NCBI GenBank assembly: GCA_001429255.1 | Contig: LMJI01000001.1 | Coordinates: 3,122,930 to 3,186,929, forward strand | Source: Cellulomonas sp. Root930 | GTDB taxonomy: Bacteria; Actinomycetota; Actinomycetes; Actinomycetales; Cellulomonadaceae | Length of the DNA stretch: 64,000 nucleotides | Reading direction: 5' to 3' | Part shown: piece after piece, positions 50,976 to 62,238 of the stretch | Layout of the letters: each line of letters begins with the position of its first letter | Position numbering within the stretch: position 1 is the first letter of the stretch | The notes under the pieces: generated by a model | Databases searched by the model: none | What the model was told of the DNA's origin: nothing | Seen by the model: only the letters and a program-made list of their open reading frames with translations | Translations under genes and position numbers: made by a program

Positions 50976-52799
50976 GTGGACAGACCCGACGCCGCCGTCG
51001 ACCCCCCGCTGGTGCCCATCGGGGACTACGCCGTGCTCGGCGACGGCCGGACCGCCGCCCTCGTCTCCCTGCGCGGCTCGATCGACTGGATGTGCCTGCC
51101 GACGTTCGACTCGGCCGCCGCGTTCGCCCGCCTGCTCGGCACCGCGGACAACGGGCGGTGGCTCCTCACGGTCAGGGACGCGACGTCCGTGACCCGGCGC
51201 TACCTCGACGACTCGTTCGTGCTGGAGACCACCTACGAGACCGCGCACGGGACCGCCGTCGTGCTCGAGACGATGCCGCTGAACGACGGCCGGTCGGACA
51301 TCGTGCGCCGGCTCGCCTGCACCCGCGGCACCGTCGAGGTCGAGCACGAGTGGGTGGTCCGGTTCGGCTACGGGGCGGTCGAGCCGTGGGTCCGCCGCCT
51401 CACCGACCAGGACGGCAACGAGGCCATCCGCGCGATCGCGGGGCCGGACTCCCTGCTGCTGCGCGGCGACCGGCTCCCCGCGCCGGCGGACCACCGGCAC
51501 GCGGACCGGTTCACCCTGCACGAGGGCGAGGCCGTCGAGCTGGCCCTCACCTGGACCCGCTCGTGGGACCCGGTCGTGCCCCGGCAGACCATCGAGGACC
51601 GGATCGACTCCACCCGGATCGAGTGGGGCCTGTGGGCGCGCAGCTGTGCGTACCAGGGCTCCTACCGCGAGGCCGTCGTGCGCTCGCTGCTGGTCCTGCG
51701 CCTGCTCACGGACCACGAGACCGGCGGGATCGTCGCCGCCGCGACGACCTCCCTGCCGGAGGACTTCGGCGGCGAGCGCAACTGGGACTACCGGTACTGC
51801 TGGCTGCGGGACGCGGCGATGACGCTCGAGGCGCTGCTGGAGCACGGCTACCGCGACGAGGCGACGGAGTGGCGCGACTGGCTGCTGCGTGCCGTCGCGG
51901 GCAACCCCGCCGACCTCCAGATCATGTACCGCGTCGACGGTGGTCGGTACCTGCCCGAGGCCGAGCTCGACCACCTGCAGGGCTACGCGGGGTCGCGTCC
52001 CGTCCGGGTGGGCAACGCCGCCGTCGGACAGGTGCAGAACGACGTGCTGGGTGAGGTGATGTGCGCCCTGGAGCTGGCGCGCACCGCCGGGCTCCAGGAG
52101 ACCGCCGACTCCTGGTCCCTGCAACGCCACCTCGTCGAGGACCTCCTCAGCCGCTGGCGGGAGCCGGACCGCGGGATCTGGGAGGTCCGTGGCGAGCCGC
52201 GGCACTTCACGCACTCGAAGGTCATGGCGTGGGCCGCCGTCGACCGCGCGGTGCGTGCGGTCGAGAAGCACGGCCTCGAGGGCCCCGTCGACAGGTGGCG
52301 CGCCGAGCGGGACGCGATCCGTGCCGACGTGCTGGCGCACGGCTGGGACGCGGAGCGCGGGACGTTCGTGCAGGCCTACGGCGCCACGCACACCGACGCG
52401 GCCCTGCTGCAGATCGCGCAGGTGGACTTCCTGCCCTCGGACGATGCCCGCGTCCTGGCCACGCTCGCAACGATCCGGGACGAGCTCGAGGTCTCCCCCG
52501 GGCTGCTGCGCCGGTACCGCACGGAACGGACCGACGACGGCGTCGCGGGCGACGAGCACGCCTTCCTCGCCTGCTCGTTCTGGCTCGCGGACGCCCTCGC
52601 GCGGACCGACGACGTCGAGGGCTCGACGGCGGTGCTGGACGTCCTCGTCGGCCTCGCCAACGACGTGGGGCTGCTGGCCGAGCAGTACGACCCGGTCGGG
52701 CGGCGGATGGCCGGCAACATGCCTCAGGCCCTGTCGCACCTGGCGCTCGTCCGGGCGGTGCACAGCCACGACCAGGCGCTCGAGCGGAGGAAGCGATGA
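50976..52799 (+). CDS. Glycoside hydrolase family 15 protein (glucoamylase/trehalase-like)
   Basis: Cytoplasmic GH15-type protein of about 607 residues with an N-terminal beta-sandwich ([24 protein letters not shown]) and an (alpha/alpha)6 barrel ([20 protein letters not shown], then [36 protein letters not shown]). Actinobacterial relatives include trehalases; the substrate here is unproven. The start is the GTG at 50976 with GGAGG about 11 nt upstream; longer frames into the uvrA promoter are unlikely. The stop overlaps the next gene. Confidence 0.88.
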   Translation: MDRPDAAVDPPLVPIGDYAVLGDGRTAALVSLRGSIDWMCLPTFDSAAAFARLLGTADNGRWLLTVRDATSVTRRYLDDSFVLETTYETAHGTAVVLETMPLNDGRSDIVRRLACTRGTVEVEHEWVVRFGYGAVEPWVRRLTDQDGNEAIRAIAGPDSLLLRGDRLPAPADHRHADRFTLHEGEAVELALTWTRSWDPVVPRQTIEDRIDSTRIEWGLWARSCAYQGSYREAVVRSLLVLRLLTDHETGGIVAAATTSLPEDFGGERNWDYRYCWLRDAAMTLEALLEHGYRDEATEWRDWLLRAVAGNPADLQIMYRVDGGRYLPEAELDHLQGYAGSRPVRVGNAAVGQVQNDVLGEVMCALELARTAGLQETADSWSLQRHLVEDLLSRWREPDRGIWEVRGEPRHFTHSKVMAWAAVDRAVRAVEKHGLEGPVDRWRAERDAIRADVLAHGWDAERGTFVQAYGATHTDAALLQIAQVDFLPSDDARVLATLATIRDELEVSPGLLRRYRTERTDDGVAGDEHAFLACSFWLADALARTDDVEGSTAVLDVLVGLANDVGLLAEQYDPVGRRMAGNMPQALSHLALVRAVHSHDQALERRKR

Positions 52800-53467
52800 C
52801 CTACACCGGCGACGTGCGGGCGGGCGGGCCGTCGGCTGTCCGCGTCCTCGACGAGCTCGAGATCCGCAAGGCCGCCGTCGGCCCGATGGACAACAACGCC
52901 TACCTGCTGACGTGCCGGTCCGACGGTTCCCAGGTGCTCGTCGACGCGGCGGACGAGCCCGACCGCCTGCTCGAGCTGGTCCGCGAGGGATCGTCGACGC
53001 TGGACACCGTCGTCACCACCCACCGCCACCCCGACCACCTCCGCGCGCTCGAGTCGCTCGTGGCCGTCACCGGGGCCTCGTCGGCGGCCGGCGCCGACGA
53101 CGCCGCCGCGATCACCGAGGCGACCGACGTGCCCGTCACCCGCCGCCTGCACGACGGTGACGTCCTGCACGTGGGCCGCGTCGAGCTGGAGGTCGTCGCA
53201 CTGCGCGGCCACACCCCGGGGTCGATCGCGCTCGCCTACCGCGAACCCGGTGGGCGGACACACCTGTTCACGGGTGACTCCCTCTTCCCGGGCGGCGTCG
53301 GCCGCACGACGAGCCCGGAGGCGTTCGACCAGCTCCTCGGCGACGTGGTCACCCGGGTGTTCGACCGCTTCGACGACGACACCTGGGTCTACCCCGGCCA
53401 CGGTCGGGACACCACGCTCGGAGCGGAGCGTCCCCAGCTCGAGGAGTGGCGCGCCCGCCGCTGGTGA
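52796..53467 (+). CDS. MBL-fold metallohydrolase
   Basis: Metallo-beta-lactamase-fold hydrolase of 223 residues, with dinuclear metal motif THRHPDH (His76, His78, Asp80, His81), a second GHTPGS motif and a third [17 protein letters not shown] region. This layout is closest to glyoxalase II and persulfide-dioxygenase relatives. The ATG at 52796 overlaps the GH15 stop by 4 bp. Confidence 0.88.
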   Translation: MTYTGDVRAGGPSAVRVLDELEIRKAAVGPMDNNAYLLTCRSDGSQVLVDAADEPDRLLELVREGSSTLDTVVTTHRHPDHLRALESLVAVTGASSAAGADDAAAITEATDVPVTRRLHDGDVLHVGRVELEVVALRGHTPGSIALAYREPGGRTHLFTGDSLFPGGVGRTTSPEAFDQLLGDVVTRVFDRFDDDTWVYPGHGRDTTLGAERPQLEEWRARRW

Positions 53468-53469
53468 GG

Positions 53470-55158
53470 TCAGCCGGCGAGGACCGACTCCCGCACGACC
53501 CGTCGGAGCACCTTGCCGACCTGCGACCGCGGCAGCTCGTCCAGGACGACGAGCCGGCGTGGGAGGGCGTAGCGCGCCAGGTGCCGCTCGCCCCACGCGC
53601 GGACGGCGTCCAGGTCGATCCCCCGGGCGCCGGGCTCGAGCACCACGGCGGCGACGACCGTCTCGCCGAGATCTCCGCCGGGCACCCCGACCACCGCGAC
53701 GTCCGCCACCCCGGGCATCCCGCGCAGGTGGTCCTCCACCTGGGAGGGGTACACCTTGAAGCCGCCGCTGACGATGACCTCCTTGATGCGGTCCACCAGG
53801 ACGACCCAGCCGGTCTCGTCGACGGTGACGATGTCGCCGGTCCGCAGCCAGCCGTCGTCGAGCAGCTGCTCCGCCGTCTCGTCGGCCCGGCCCCAGTAGC
53901 CGGCGAACACCTGCGGGCCCCGGATCAGCAGCTCGCCGCGCTCCCCCGGCTCGACCTCGCGCGTGACGTCGGTGGGGTCCACGACCCGGATGCTCGTGCT
54001 CGGGAACGGCAGGCCGAGCGTGCCGGGGCGGCGGGCGTCCGTGAGCGGGTTGCCCAGCGCGACGGGTGACGTCTCGGTCATCCCGTACCCCTCGACGACG
54101 AGGCCCCCGGTCACGTCTTCCCACTTCTGGGCGGTCGCCGCGGGGAGAGCCATCGCGCCCGAGATCGCGTACCGGAACGACGTGAGGTCGGCTCCCGACG
54201 CCGCGGCAGCGACGGCCAGCCGGTCGAGCATCGGCGGGACGGCGGGCAGGAAGGTGCCCGGCAGGCGCTTCTGGGCGGCGAGGACCATCGCCGGGTCGAA
54301 CGAGGGGAACGCGACGAGGGTCGCGCCGACCCGCATCGCGTAGCTCAGGCAGAGCGTCAGTCCGAACGCGTGGAAGAACGGCAGAACCCCGTAGACGACG
54401 TCGGTCCCGGGCTCGACGCCCGTCCAGGCGTGGCCCTGCACCGCGTTGGCCACCAGGTTGCGGTGCGTGAGCATCGCGCCCTTGGGCGTCCCCGTGGTGC
54501 CGCCGGTGTACTGCAGGAGGGCGACGTCGGACGACGACGGCGCGGGGTGCTCCGGGTCGAGGGGCGCAGCCTTGGCGACGAGCCGGTGCCACATCGGGAA
54601 CGCCGGCGGCACCGTCCCGCACATGGCGTGACGCGCTCGGCGGGCGCTCGGCAGGGGCAGGCGCAGGGCGAGCTGCTTGGTACGGGGCAGGTCGGCGGAC
54701 AGGTCCACCGCGACGACGGCCTTGAGCGCCGTCCGGGCGAGCGTCTCGAGGACGCGCGGCACCGCCTTCTCCCACACGAGCGCGACGACGGCCCCGGAGT
54801 CGGCCAGCTGGTGCGCGAGCTCGCTCGCCGAGTAGGTGGGGTTGTGCTCGACGACGACCGCGCCGATGCGCAGCGCCGCGTAGAAGGCGATCACGTGCCC
54901 GGTGCAGTTCGGGATGACGAGGGCCACGCGGTCTCCCGGCCGGACGCCGAGGTCGAGCAGAACCTGGGCCCCGCGGGCGACGGAGTCGGCCAGCTCCGCG
55001 TACGTCGTGGCCGCTCCGAGGAAGTCCACCGCCGTCCGCTCGGGCCACCGCTGGGCCGCGCGGTCGAGCGCCGCGGTGAGCGGTTCGTCGGGGATCGCCA
55101 CGTCTCGCGGGGCACCCGTCGAGTCGGCGGTCGGTCGGCTGGGTCCCACGGTCGTCAT
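53470..55158 (-). CDS. Long-chain acyl-CoA ligase (AMP-forming)
   Basis: ANL-superfamily enzyme activating a fatty acid to acyl-CoA through an adenylate. The 562 residues show the AMP/P-loop YTGGTTGTPKGAML (about 217-230), VEGYGMTETSP, LRTGDIVTVDE (Asp binding ribose) and a C-terminal hinge with GKVLRR (catalytic Lys). The ATG at 55158 follows a palindromic operator candidate. It closes an acyl-CoA dehydrogenase/GNAT/ligase unit. Confidence 0.92.
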   Translation of the reverse strand: MTTVGPSRPTADSTGAPRDVAIPDEPLTAALDRAAQRWPERTAVDFLGAATTYAELADSVARGAQVLLDLGVRPGDRVALVIPNCTGHVIAFYAALRIGAVVVEHNPTYSASELAHQLADSGAVVALVWEKAVPRVLETLARTALKAVVAVDLSADLPRTKQLALRLPLPSARRARHAMCGTVPPAFPMWHRLVAKAAPLDPEHPAPSSSDVALLQYTGGTTGTPKGAMLTHRNLVANAVQGHAWTGVEPGTDVVYGVLPFFHAFGLTLCLSYAMRVGATLVAFPSFDPAMVLAAQKRLPGTFLPAVPPMLDRLAVAAAASGADLTSFRYAISGAMALPAATAQKWEDVTGGLVVEGYGMTETSPVALGNPLTDARRPGTLGLPFPSTSIRVVDPTDVTREVEPGERGELLIRGPQVFAGYWGRADETAEQLLDDGWLRTGDIVTVDETGWVVLVDRIKEVIVSGGFKVYPSQVEDHLRGMPGVADVAVVGVPGGDLGETVVAAVVLEPGARGIDLDAVRAWGERHLARYALPRRLVVLDELPRSQVGKVLRRVVRESVLAG

Positions 55159-55167
55159 CCCCCGATC

Positions 55168-55191
55168 GTAACCTACGGGTGCGTAAGTTAC
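55168..55191. promoter_or_regulatory. 24-bp palindromic operator candidate before the acyl-CoA ligase gene
   Basis: On the plus strand GTAAC-C-TACG-GGTG-CGTA-A-GTTAC: paired arms GTAAC/GTTAC and TACG/CGTA around a 4-bp centre. It lies 10 bp before the ligase ATG, overlapping the end of the GNAT gene. Size and symmetry fit a TetR-type fatty-acid repressor site, but no such regulator gene is beside it. Confidence 0.6.
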
Positions 55192-55706
55192 TTGAGAGTA
55201 GGTTGTGAGTTCGGCCTGCACGACCACCGGGTCACCGACACGCCGTCGGGCTCCACCTCGAGTGCACCACGCCGGTACGACGCCCGCTCGAGCACCCGCT
55301 CGCTCGCCACGTTCCCGACCATCGTCCGGGCGTTCACCACGTCGGCGCCGTGCTCCAGGGCCCAGCGCGACAGCGCACGGACGGCCTCCGTGGCGAGTCC
55401 CATGCCGCGGCCCGCGGGAAGGAACGCGTAGTAGAGGTGCGGGCCGTCGACGCGCAGCCCCAGCCCGATCGTGCCGACCGCCTCCCCCGACCTCTCGACG
55501 ACGAACCGCCCACCGCGGCCCTCGGCACGCTGGGTCAGGTTCCGTGCCACCCGCTCGCGCGCCTCGTCCACGCTGACGTCCGCGGGGTAGTACGTCCACT
55601 CCGGCACGTCCGCGACCCGGGAGAGGGCGTGGTCGAGCGCCCAGTCGTCCTCCCGCAGGGCGCGCAACCGTGCCCCGGGCAGGTCCAGCACGTCGGGCAG
55701 CTCCAC
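55188..55706 (-). CDS. GNAT family N-acetyltransferase (RimJ/RimL type)
   Basis: Acetyltransferase of 172 residues. The N-terminal half has LRALREDDWALDHALSRV, the acetyl-CoA loop is in AFLPAGRGMGLATEAVRAL (Gly-x-Gly-x-Ala), and the C-terminal MVGNVASERVLERASYRR is typical. The substrate is unknown. Its GTG at 55706 lies one base after the acyl-CoA dehydrogenase stop, with GAGG before it, so it is in the same operon. Confidence 0.85.
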   Translation of the reverse strand: MELPDVLDLPGARLRALREDDWALDHALSRVADVPEWTYYPADVSVDEARERVARNLTQRAEGRGGRFVVERSGEAVGTIGLGLRVDGPHLYYAFLPAGRGMGLATEAVRALSRWALEHGADVVNARTMVGNVASERVLERASYRRGALEVEPDGVSVTRWSCRPNSQPTLK

Positions 55707-55707
55707 G

Positions 55708-56871
55708 TCACGCCTCGGGCGGACCCAGGACCGACGTGGCGAGGGTGGCGTGCGCCGACTCGTCGTCGGACGGGTGGAACATCCCCGCCAGCACGTCGCG
55801 GTACAGCCGTCCCAGCTCGCTCCCCGAGAAGTACGACCCGCCCCCGGAGACGCGGATCGCGTTGTCGACGACCACCCGCGCGGACTCCGTCGCGCGGACC
55901 TTGAGCCCGACCAGCTGCGCGAACCAGCGCGACCCGTGGTCCACCTGCTCGTCGACGTCACGCGCGAGGGCGAAGACCTGCAGCTCCGCGCCGTCCTGGG
56001 CCAGCACAGCGTCCGCGATGCGCCAGCGGATGTCGGGGTCCTGCGCGTAGGACCGGCCGTCGTACTTCATCGACGACCGACGCCGTGCCGCCTCGACTCC
56101 CAGCTCGATCGCTCGCCGGCCGATCCCCGTGTAGACCGCGCCGAGCAGGATCTCGAACACGGCGAAGAGGGCGAAGACGAACGGGTCGGCGCTCGGACCC
56201 GGCGGGAGGGACCGGTAGACGCGGTCGGCGGGGGCGAGCGCTCCGTCGAGCACCGTGGTGGCCGACTGGGTGGCGCGCATACCGAGCGTGTCCCAGTCGT
56301 CGCGCGCCTGGGTCCCACCGTCGGCGCGGGAGACGACGCCGTGCACGAGCCGGGGGTCGTCGGGGTCGGAGTCGTCCAGACCGAACGTCGCCAGCCGCGT
56401 CCACACGGGCGACAGCGACGTGAAGATCTTCGTCCCGCTGTACCGGTAGGAGCCGTCGGGCTGCCGCTCCGCGCGCGTCCGGGAGCCGAACATCACCAGG
56501 TCGTTGCCGGGCTCGGAGTTGCCGAACGCGAAGATCTCCCCGGCCGCGGCGTCCCGCAGGATGAACTCGACCGAGTCGTCGCCCCGGGACGCCAGCAGGG
56601 CGGCGAGCCCGGTCACCACCAGGTGCATGTTCACCGCCAGCGCCGTGGCCGGTGCTGCCGCGGCCAGTCGCACCTGCTCGCGCGCGACCTCCTCGAGCGT
56701 GAGCCCAGCGCCGCCCAGCCCGGTCGGTACGAACGCCGTCAGGTACCCCGCAGCCACCAGGTCCGCGAGGTCGTCGTGCGGGAACGTGTTCTCCCGGTCG
56801 TGCCGAGGTGCACGCTCGTGGATCCGGTCCAGCAGGTCCTGGGTGAGCAGCGTGCGCAACGTCCGAGCCAT
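55708..56871 (-). CDS. Acyl-CoA dehydrogenase family protein
   Basis: FAD-dependent oxidoreductase of 387 residues. Helical N-domain (FVPTGLGGAGLTLEEVAREQ), middle strand (GNSEPGNDLVM, GTKIFTSLSPV) and C-terminal helical domain (VRATESARVVVDNAIRVSGGGSYF) are in order. The last motif resembles those of DszC/flavin-linked monooxygenase relatives more than classical acyl-CoA dehydrogenases, so substrate is uncertain. First gene of the unit with the GNAT and acyl-CoA ligase. Confidence 0.87.
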   Translation of the reverse strand: MARTLRTLLTQDLLDRIHERAPRHDRENTFPHDDLADLVAAGYLTAFVPTGLGGAGLTLEEVAREQVRLAAAAPATALAVNMHLVVTGLAALLASRGDDSVEFILRDAAAGEIFAFGNSEPGNDLVMFGSRTRAERQPDGSYRYSGTKIFTSLSPVWTRLATFGLDDSDPDDPRLVHGVVSRADGGTQARDDWDTLGMRATQSATTVLDGALAPADRVYRSLPPGPSADPFVFALFAVFEILLGAVYTGIGRRAIELGVEAARRRSSMKYDGRSYAQDPDIRWRIADAVLAQDGAELQVFALARDVDEQVDHGSRWFAQLVGLKVRATESARVVVDNAIRVSGGGSYFSGSELGRLYRDVLAGMFHPSDDESAHATLATSVLGPPEA

Positions 56872-56908
56872 GTCAGCACTCTGCCACCGGCTCGGGCAGG
56901 ATGACGCC

Positions 56909-57193
56909 ATGCCCACCTATGCCGTCCGCTACACCTACGACGAGCGCACCGACGTGCGCGACCGCGTCCGCCCCGAGCACCGCGCGTACCTGACCGCGCT
57001 GGCCGAGCACGGCACCCTGCTCGGCTCCGGCCCGTTCACCGACGGCGACCCCGGCGCGCTCCTGGTCTTCCGCGCGGCGTCACCGGAGGTCGTCGACGCG
57101 ATCCTCGCGGACGACCCGTTCGTCCGCGAGGGCCTCGTCGCGCACAGCGACGTCCGCGCCTGGGACGTCGTGCTCGGCCCCTGGGCCGCCTGA
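56909..57193 (+). CDS. YciI family protein
   Basis: Small protein of 94 residues with the ferredoxin-like YciI fold. It has an opening strand YAVRYTYDERTD, His in PEHRAYLTAL (about residue 25), GSGPFTDGDPGALLVFRA in the middle and DDPFVREGLV at the conserved helix. Members are probable enzymes with a His-Asp pair, function mostly unknown. The ATG at 56909 has AGGA about 6 nt upstream. It is convergent with the first TerC gene. Confidence 0.88.
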   Translation: MPTYAVRYTYDERTDVRDRVRPEHRAYLTALAEHGTLLGSGPFTDGDPGALLVFRAASPEVVDAILADDPFVREGLVAHSDVRAWDVVLGPWAA

Positions 57194-57196
57194 AGG

Positions 57197-58216
57197 TCAG
57201 TCGGTGGGGTCCGCGACGGGCTCGTCGGGGACCGTCACCGCCCGGCGCTCGTCGCGCCGCACCTTGACGATGCTCGCCACCGCGGTCGTCCCGAGGATCA
57301 CGACGATCGCACCCAAGGACACCCCGATCGGGATCTCCGGAACCCACGCCACCGGCTCGCCGCCGTTGATGAACGGCACCTCGTTCTCGTGCAGCGCGTG
57401 CAGCACCAGCTTGACGCCGATGAAGCCGAGCAGGACCGCGAGCCCGATGTTCAGGTACACCAGGCGCGTGAGCAGGTCACCCAGCAGGAAGTAGAGCTGG
57501 CGCAGACCCATGAGCGCGAACAGGTTGGCCATCAGGACCAGGTACGGCTCGCTGGTCAGCCCGAAGATCGCCGGGATCGAGTCGAACGCGAAGAGCAGGT
57601 CCGTGGCGCCGAGCGCGACGAGCACCACGAACATCGGGGTGATCAGCCGGCGGCCGCCCTCGACGACCGTGAGCTTGACGCCGTGGTAGTTCGGTGTGGC
57701 CGGGAGCCACCGCTGGACGAGCCGCAGGATCAGTGGCGGGTGGAAGTCGTCGTCGCCCGCCTCGCCCTCCCGGCCGACCTTCCAGGCCGTGTACACGAGG
57801 AAGGCACCGAAGAGGTAGAACACCCAGCTGAACGCGTCGATGACCGCGGCGCCCGCCCAGATGAACAGGCCACGGAACACCAGCGCGAGGATGATCCCGA
57901 TGAGCAGGGCCGTCTGCTGGTACGCCTTGGGGACCGCGAACTTGCCCATGATCAGCAGGAACACGAACAGGTTGTCGACCGACAGCGAGTACTCCGTCAG
58001 CCAGCCGGCGTAGAACTGACCGGCGTACTCGGCGCCGCTCGTCAACCAGACGCCGATCCCGAAGAGGACGGCCAGACCGATGTAGAACGCGAGGTAGCGC
58101 ACGCACTCGGCGGTCGACGGCACGTGCGGCCGGCGGGCCACGACGGCGACGTCGACGAGCAGGAGCGCACCGGCCAGACCGAGCGAGACGGCCCAGACAA
58201 GGGGGTCGATGTCCAA
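57197..58216 (-). CDS. TerC family membrane protein (second of tandem pair)
   Basis: Integral membrane transporter of the TerC/Alx family, 339 residues, linked to manganese (and other metal) export or loading of secreted proteins. About eight hydrophobic segments include TEYSLSVDNLFVFLLIMGKF and LLFAFDSIPAIFGLT, whose acidic residues are family-conserved. The start is TTG at 58216, preceded by GAGG; no ATG or GTG is nearby. It begins 10 bp after its paralogue, so the riboswitch at 59270-59380 probably controls both. Confidence 0.93.
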   Translation of the reverse strand: MDIDPLVWAVSLGLAGALLLVDVAVVARRPHVPSTAECVRYLAFYIGLAVLFGIGVWLTSGAEYAGQFYAGWLTEYSLSVDNLFVFLLIMGKFAVPKAYQQTALLIGIILALVFRGLFIWAGAAVIDAFSWVFYLFGAFLVYTAWKVGREGEAGDDDFHPPLILRLVQRWLPATPNYHGVKLTVVEGGRRLITPMFVVLVALGATDLLFAFDSIPAIFGLTSEPYLVLMANLFALMGLRQLYFLLGDLLTRLVYLNIGLAVLLGFIGVKLVLHALHENEVPFINGGEPVAWVPEIPIGVSLGAIVVILGTTAVASIVKVRRDERRAVTVPDEPVADPTD

Positions 58217-58226
58217 CGGGTGGTCC

Positions 58227-59234
58227 TCAGCTCTCAGTCTTCGACGCGATGCTCGCGTCGCTTCGGGTCTTCAGCAGGCTCAGCACCGTGGCCACGACGA
58301 GGGTGCCGAGGATGACGGTGAGGGACAGCCAGATGGGGATCTCGGGCGCCCACTCGACGGGCTCGCCGTTGTTGATGAAGGGCAGCTCGTTCACGTGCAA
58401 CGCGTGGAGCACCAGCTTGATGCCGATGAAGCCCAGGATGACGGCGAGCCCCTGCGACAGGTAGATCAGCCGCTCGAGCAGGCCGCCGATGAGGAAGTAG
58501 AGCTGGCGCAGGCCCAGGAGCGCGAACGCGTTCGCCGTGAAGACGATGTAGGGCTCCTCCGTCAGTCCGTAGATCGCGGGGATCGAGTCCAGCGCGAAGA
58601 GGACGTCCGTGGAGCCGATGGCGACCATGACGACGAGCATCGGCGTGAAGAACCGCTTGCCGTCGATCCGCACCGTGAGGCGGTCGCCGTGGTACTCCTC
58701 CACGGTCGGCACCAGCCGCTTGAAGAGGCGCACGGCCATGCCGTCACGCTCCTCGCGCGGGTCCGGGTGCTCGGCGTCGTGGTGCTCTCGGGCGAGCTTG
58801 ATCGCCGTGTACACGAGGAACCCGCCGAAGATGTAGAACACCCACGAGAACTGCTCGATGGCGGCCGCGCCGGCCAGGATGAAGACCGTCCGCAGGATCA
58901 GCGCGATCACGACACCGACCAGGAGCACCTTCTGCTGGTACTCACGCGGCACCACGAACTTCGTCATGATGATGAGGAAGACGAAGAGGTTGTCGACCGA
59001 GAGGCTCTTCTCGGTGATGTACCCGGCGAAGTACTCGGTTCCCGGGCCCCAGCCCCAGGCCATCCCCACCACCACGCCGAACACCATGGCGAGCGCGATG
59101 TAGAAGATCGACCAGCGCGCGGACTCCTGGAAGCTCGGAGCGTGCGGCGTCCGCACGTGCGCGAAGAAGTCGAAGAAGATCAGACCGACGACGAAGACCG
59201 CCGTCCCTGCCCAGACCCAGCCGGACACATCCAT
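58227..59234 (-). CDS. TerC family membrane protein (first of tandem pair)
   Basis: TerC-family transporter of 335 residues with the same core motifs as its neighbour (TEKSLSVDNLFVFLIIM and LFALDSIPAIYGLT). Between the two halves it has a longer charged loop (HHDAEHPDPREERDG) possibly metal-binding. The ATG at 59234 has a perfect GGAGG 7 nt upstream. It lies directly behind a yybP-ykoY element, so manganese-dependent expression is expected. Confidence 0.94.
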   Translation of the reverse strand: MDVSGWVWAGTAVFVVGLIFFDFFAHVRTPHAPSFQESARWSIFYIALAMVFGVVVGMAWGWGPGTEYFAGYITEKSLSVDNLFVFLIIMTKFVVPREYQQKVLLVGVVIALILRTVFILAGAAAIEQFSWVFYIFGGFLVYTAIKLAREHHDAEHPDPREERDGMAVRLFKRLVPTVEEYHGDRLTVRIDGKRFFTPMLVVMVAIGSTDVLFALDSIPAIYGLTEEPYIVFTANAFALLGLRQLYFLIGGLLERLIYLSQGLAVILGFIGIKLVLHALHVNELPFINNGEPVEWAPEIPIWLSLTVILGTLVVATVLSLLKTRSDASIASKTES

Positions 59235-59240
59235 GCAGAA

Positions 59241-59275
59241 ACCTCCGGTACGAGAGATGCATCGGTACCGAAGGT
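59241..59275 (-). promoter_or_regulatory. Anti-Shine-Dalgarno hairpin
   Basis: ACCUUCGGUAC (59275-59265) can pair with GUACCGGAGGU (59251-59241) over 11 bp with one G-U pair and a 13-nt loop. The second strand contains the GGAGG ribosome site of the first terC gene. The first strand is also the 3' side of the riboswitch P1 stem, so the two structures exclude each other. Confidence 0.7.
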
Positions 59276-59380
59276 CTCCCCCGCCCGTGCGACACATCCG
59301 CAGCGGACCGATCCCACCGGGCACCGCGCGAGCGGGTCCGTGATGACGACGGGATCGTGTGTGGGGTACTCCCCTTCAAC
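59270..59380 (-). promoter_or_regulatory. yybP-ykoY manganese riboswitch
   Basis: The leader carries the two conserved blocks of this riboswitch: GGGGAGUA after P1 (about 59366-59373) and GGGGGAGACC near its end (59273-59282). Between them is CGUCAUCACGG. The outer P1 stem is GAAGG/CCUUC. Known members bind Mn2+ and often precede terC/alx genes. Extent of the element is approximate. Confidence 0.88.
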
Positions 59381-59448
59381 GTGCGCCAGCATAAGGCACG
59401 CATGTGTCGGGCTCGTGTCCTGTCCACGGCGGTCCGACGTGGCTGACC

Positions 59449-61554
<2,106 letters not shown>

Positions 61555-61599
61555 GCCACAACCGTACGTGCCACCACCGACACCCGCGTCGACGGGGGC

Positions 61600-62238
61600 T
61601 CAGGCGAGCGTTCCGGCGGACTCCCGCAGGTCCGTGGTGGTCGACAGCGCGGCTCGCAGGAGGGCGTGCAGCGCCGAGGCGGCGTCCCCGACCTCCATCG
61701 ACGCGCCACCGTCCTCGACCTGGGCCGGCGTGCGCGGCACGTGCACGAAGCCGCTGCGGACCTCGGGCCGTGACGACAGCAGGTGCTGCAGCGCGTAGAA
61801 CGTCGCGTTGCAGACGTACAGACCGGCGGTGTTCGAGACCTCGACCGGCACACCGGCGTCGCGCACCGCCGCGGCGCACGCCTTGACGGGCAGCGTGGAG
61901 AAGAACGCGGCGGGGGCGCCCGCGATCACGGGGACGTCGACCGGCGCCGACCCGTCGACGTCCGCGATCCGGGCGTCGATCACGTTGACGGCGACGCGCT
62001 CCACGCCGACTGCCGCGCGTCCGCCCGCCTCGCCGACGCACACGACCAGGTCGGGCACCACCTCCGCGATCGCCACGCGCAGCTGCTGACGAGCGCCCCG
62101 GAACGACACCGGGAGCTCGCGCACCACGAGCTCGGGCGGCGCGGCCCACCGCGAGGCGAGCTCCTGGACCGCCAACCACGACGCATTGACGGTCTGCCCG
62201 TCGAACGGTCCGAAACCGGTGACCAGGACCCGCGTCAC
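61600..62238 (-). CDS. pcp: Pyroglutamyl-peptidase I
   Basis: Cysteine peptidase removing N-terminal pyroglutamate. The 212 residues show GFGPFDGQTVNAS at the start, catalytic Glu in GEAGGRA, catalytic Cys in SNTAGLYVCNATFY (about residue 143) and catalytic His in SGFVHVP. It is a cytosolic peptidase. Its GTG start overlaps the coaE stop (GTGA). Confidence 0.92.
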   Translation of the reverse strand: MTRVLVTGFGPFDGQTVNASWLAVQELASRWAAPPELVVRELPVSFRGARQQLRVAIAEVVPDLVVCVGEAGGRAAVGVERVAVNVIDARIADVDGSAPVDVPVIAGAPAAFFSTLPVKACAAAVRDAGVPVEVSNTAGLYVCNATFYALQHLLSSRPEVRSGFVHVPRTPAQVEDGGASMEVGDAASALHALLRAALSTTTDLRESAGTLA

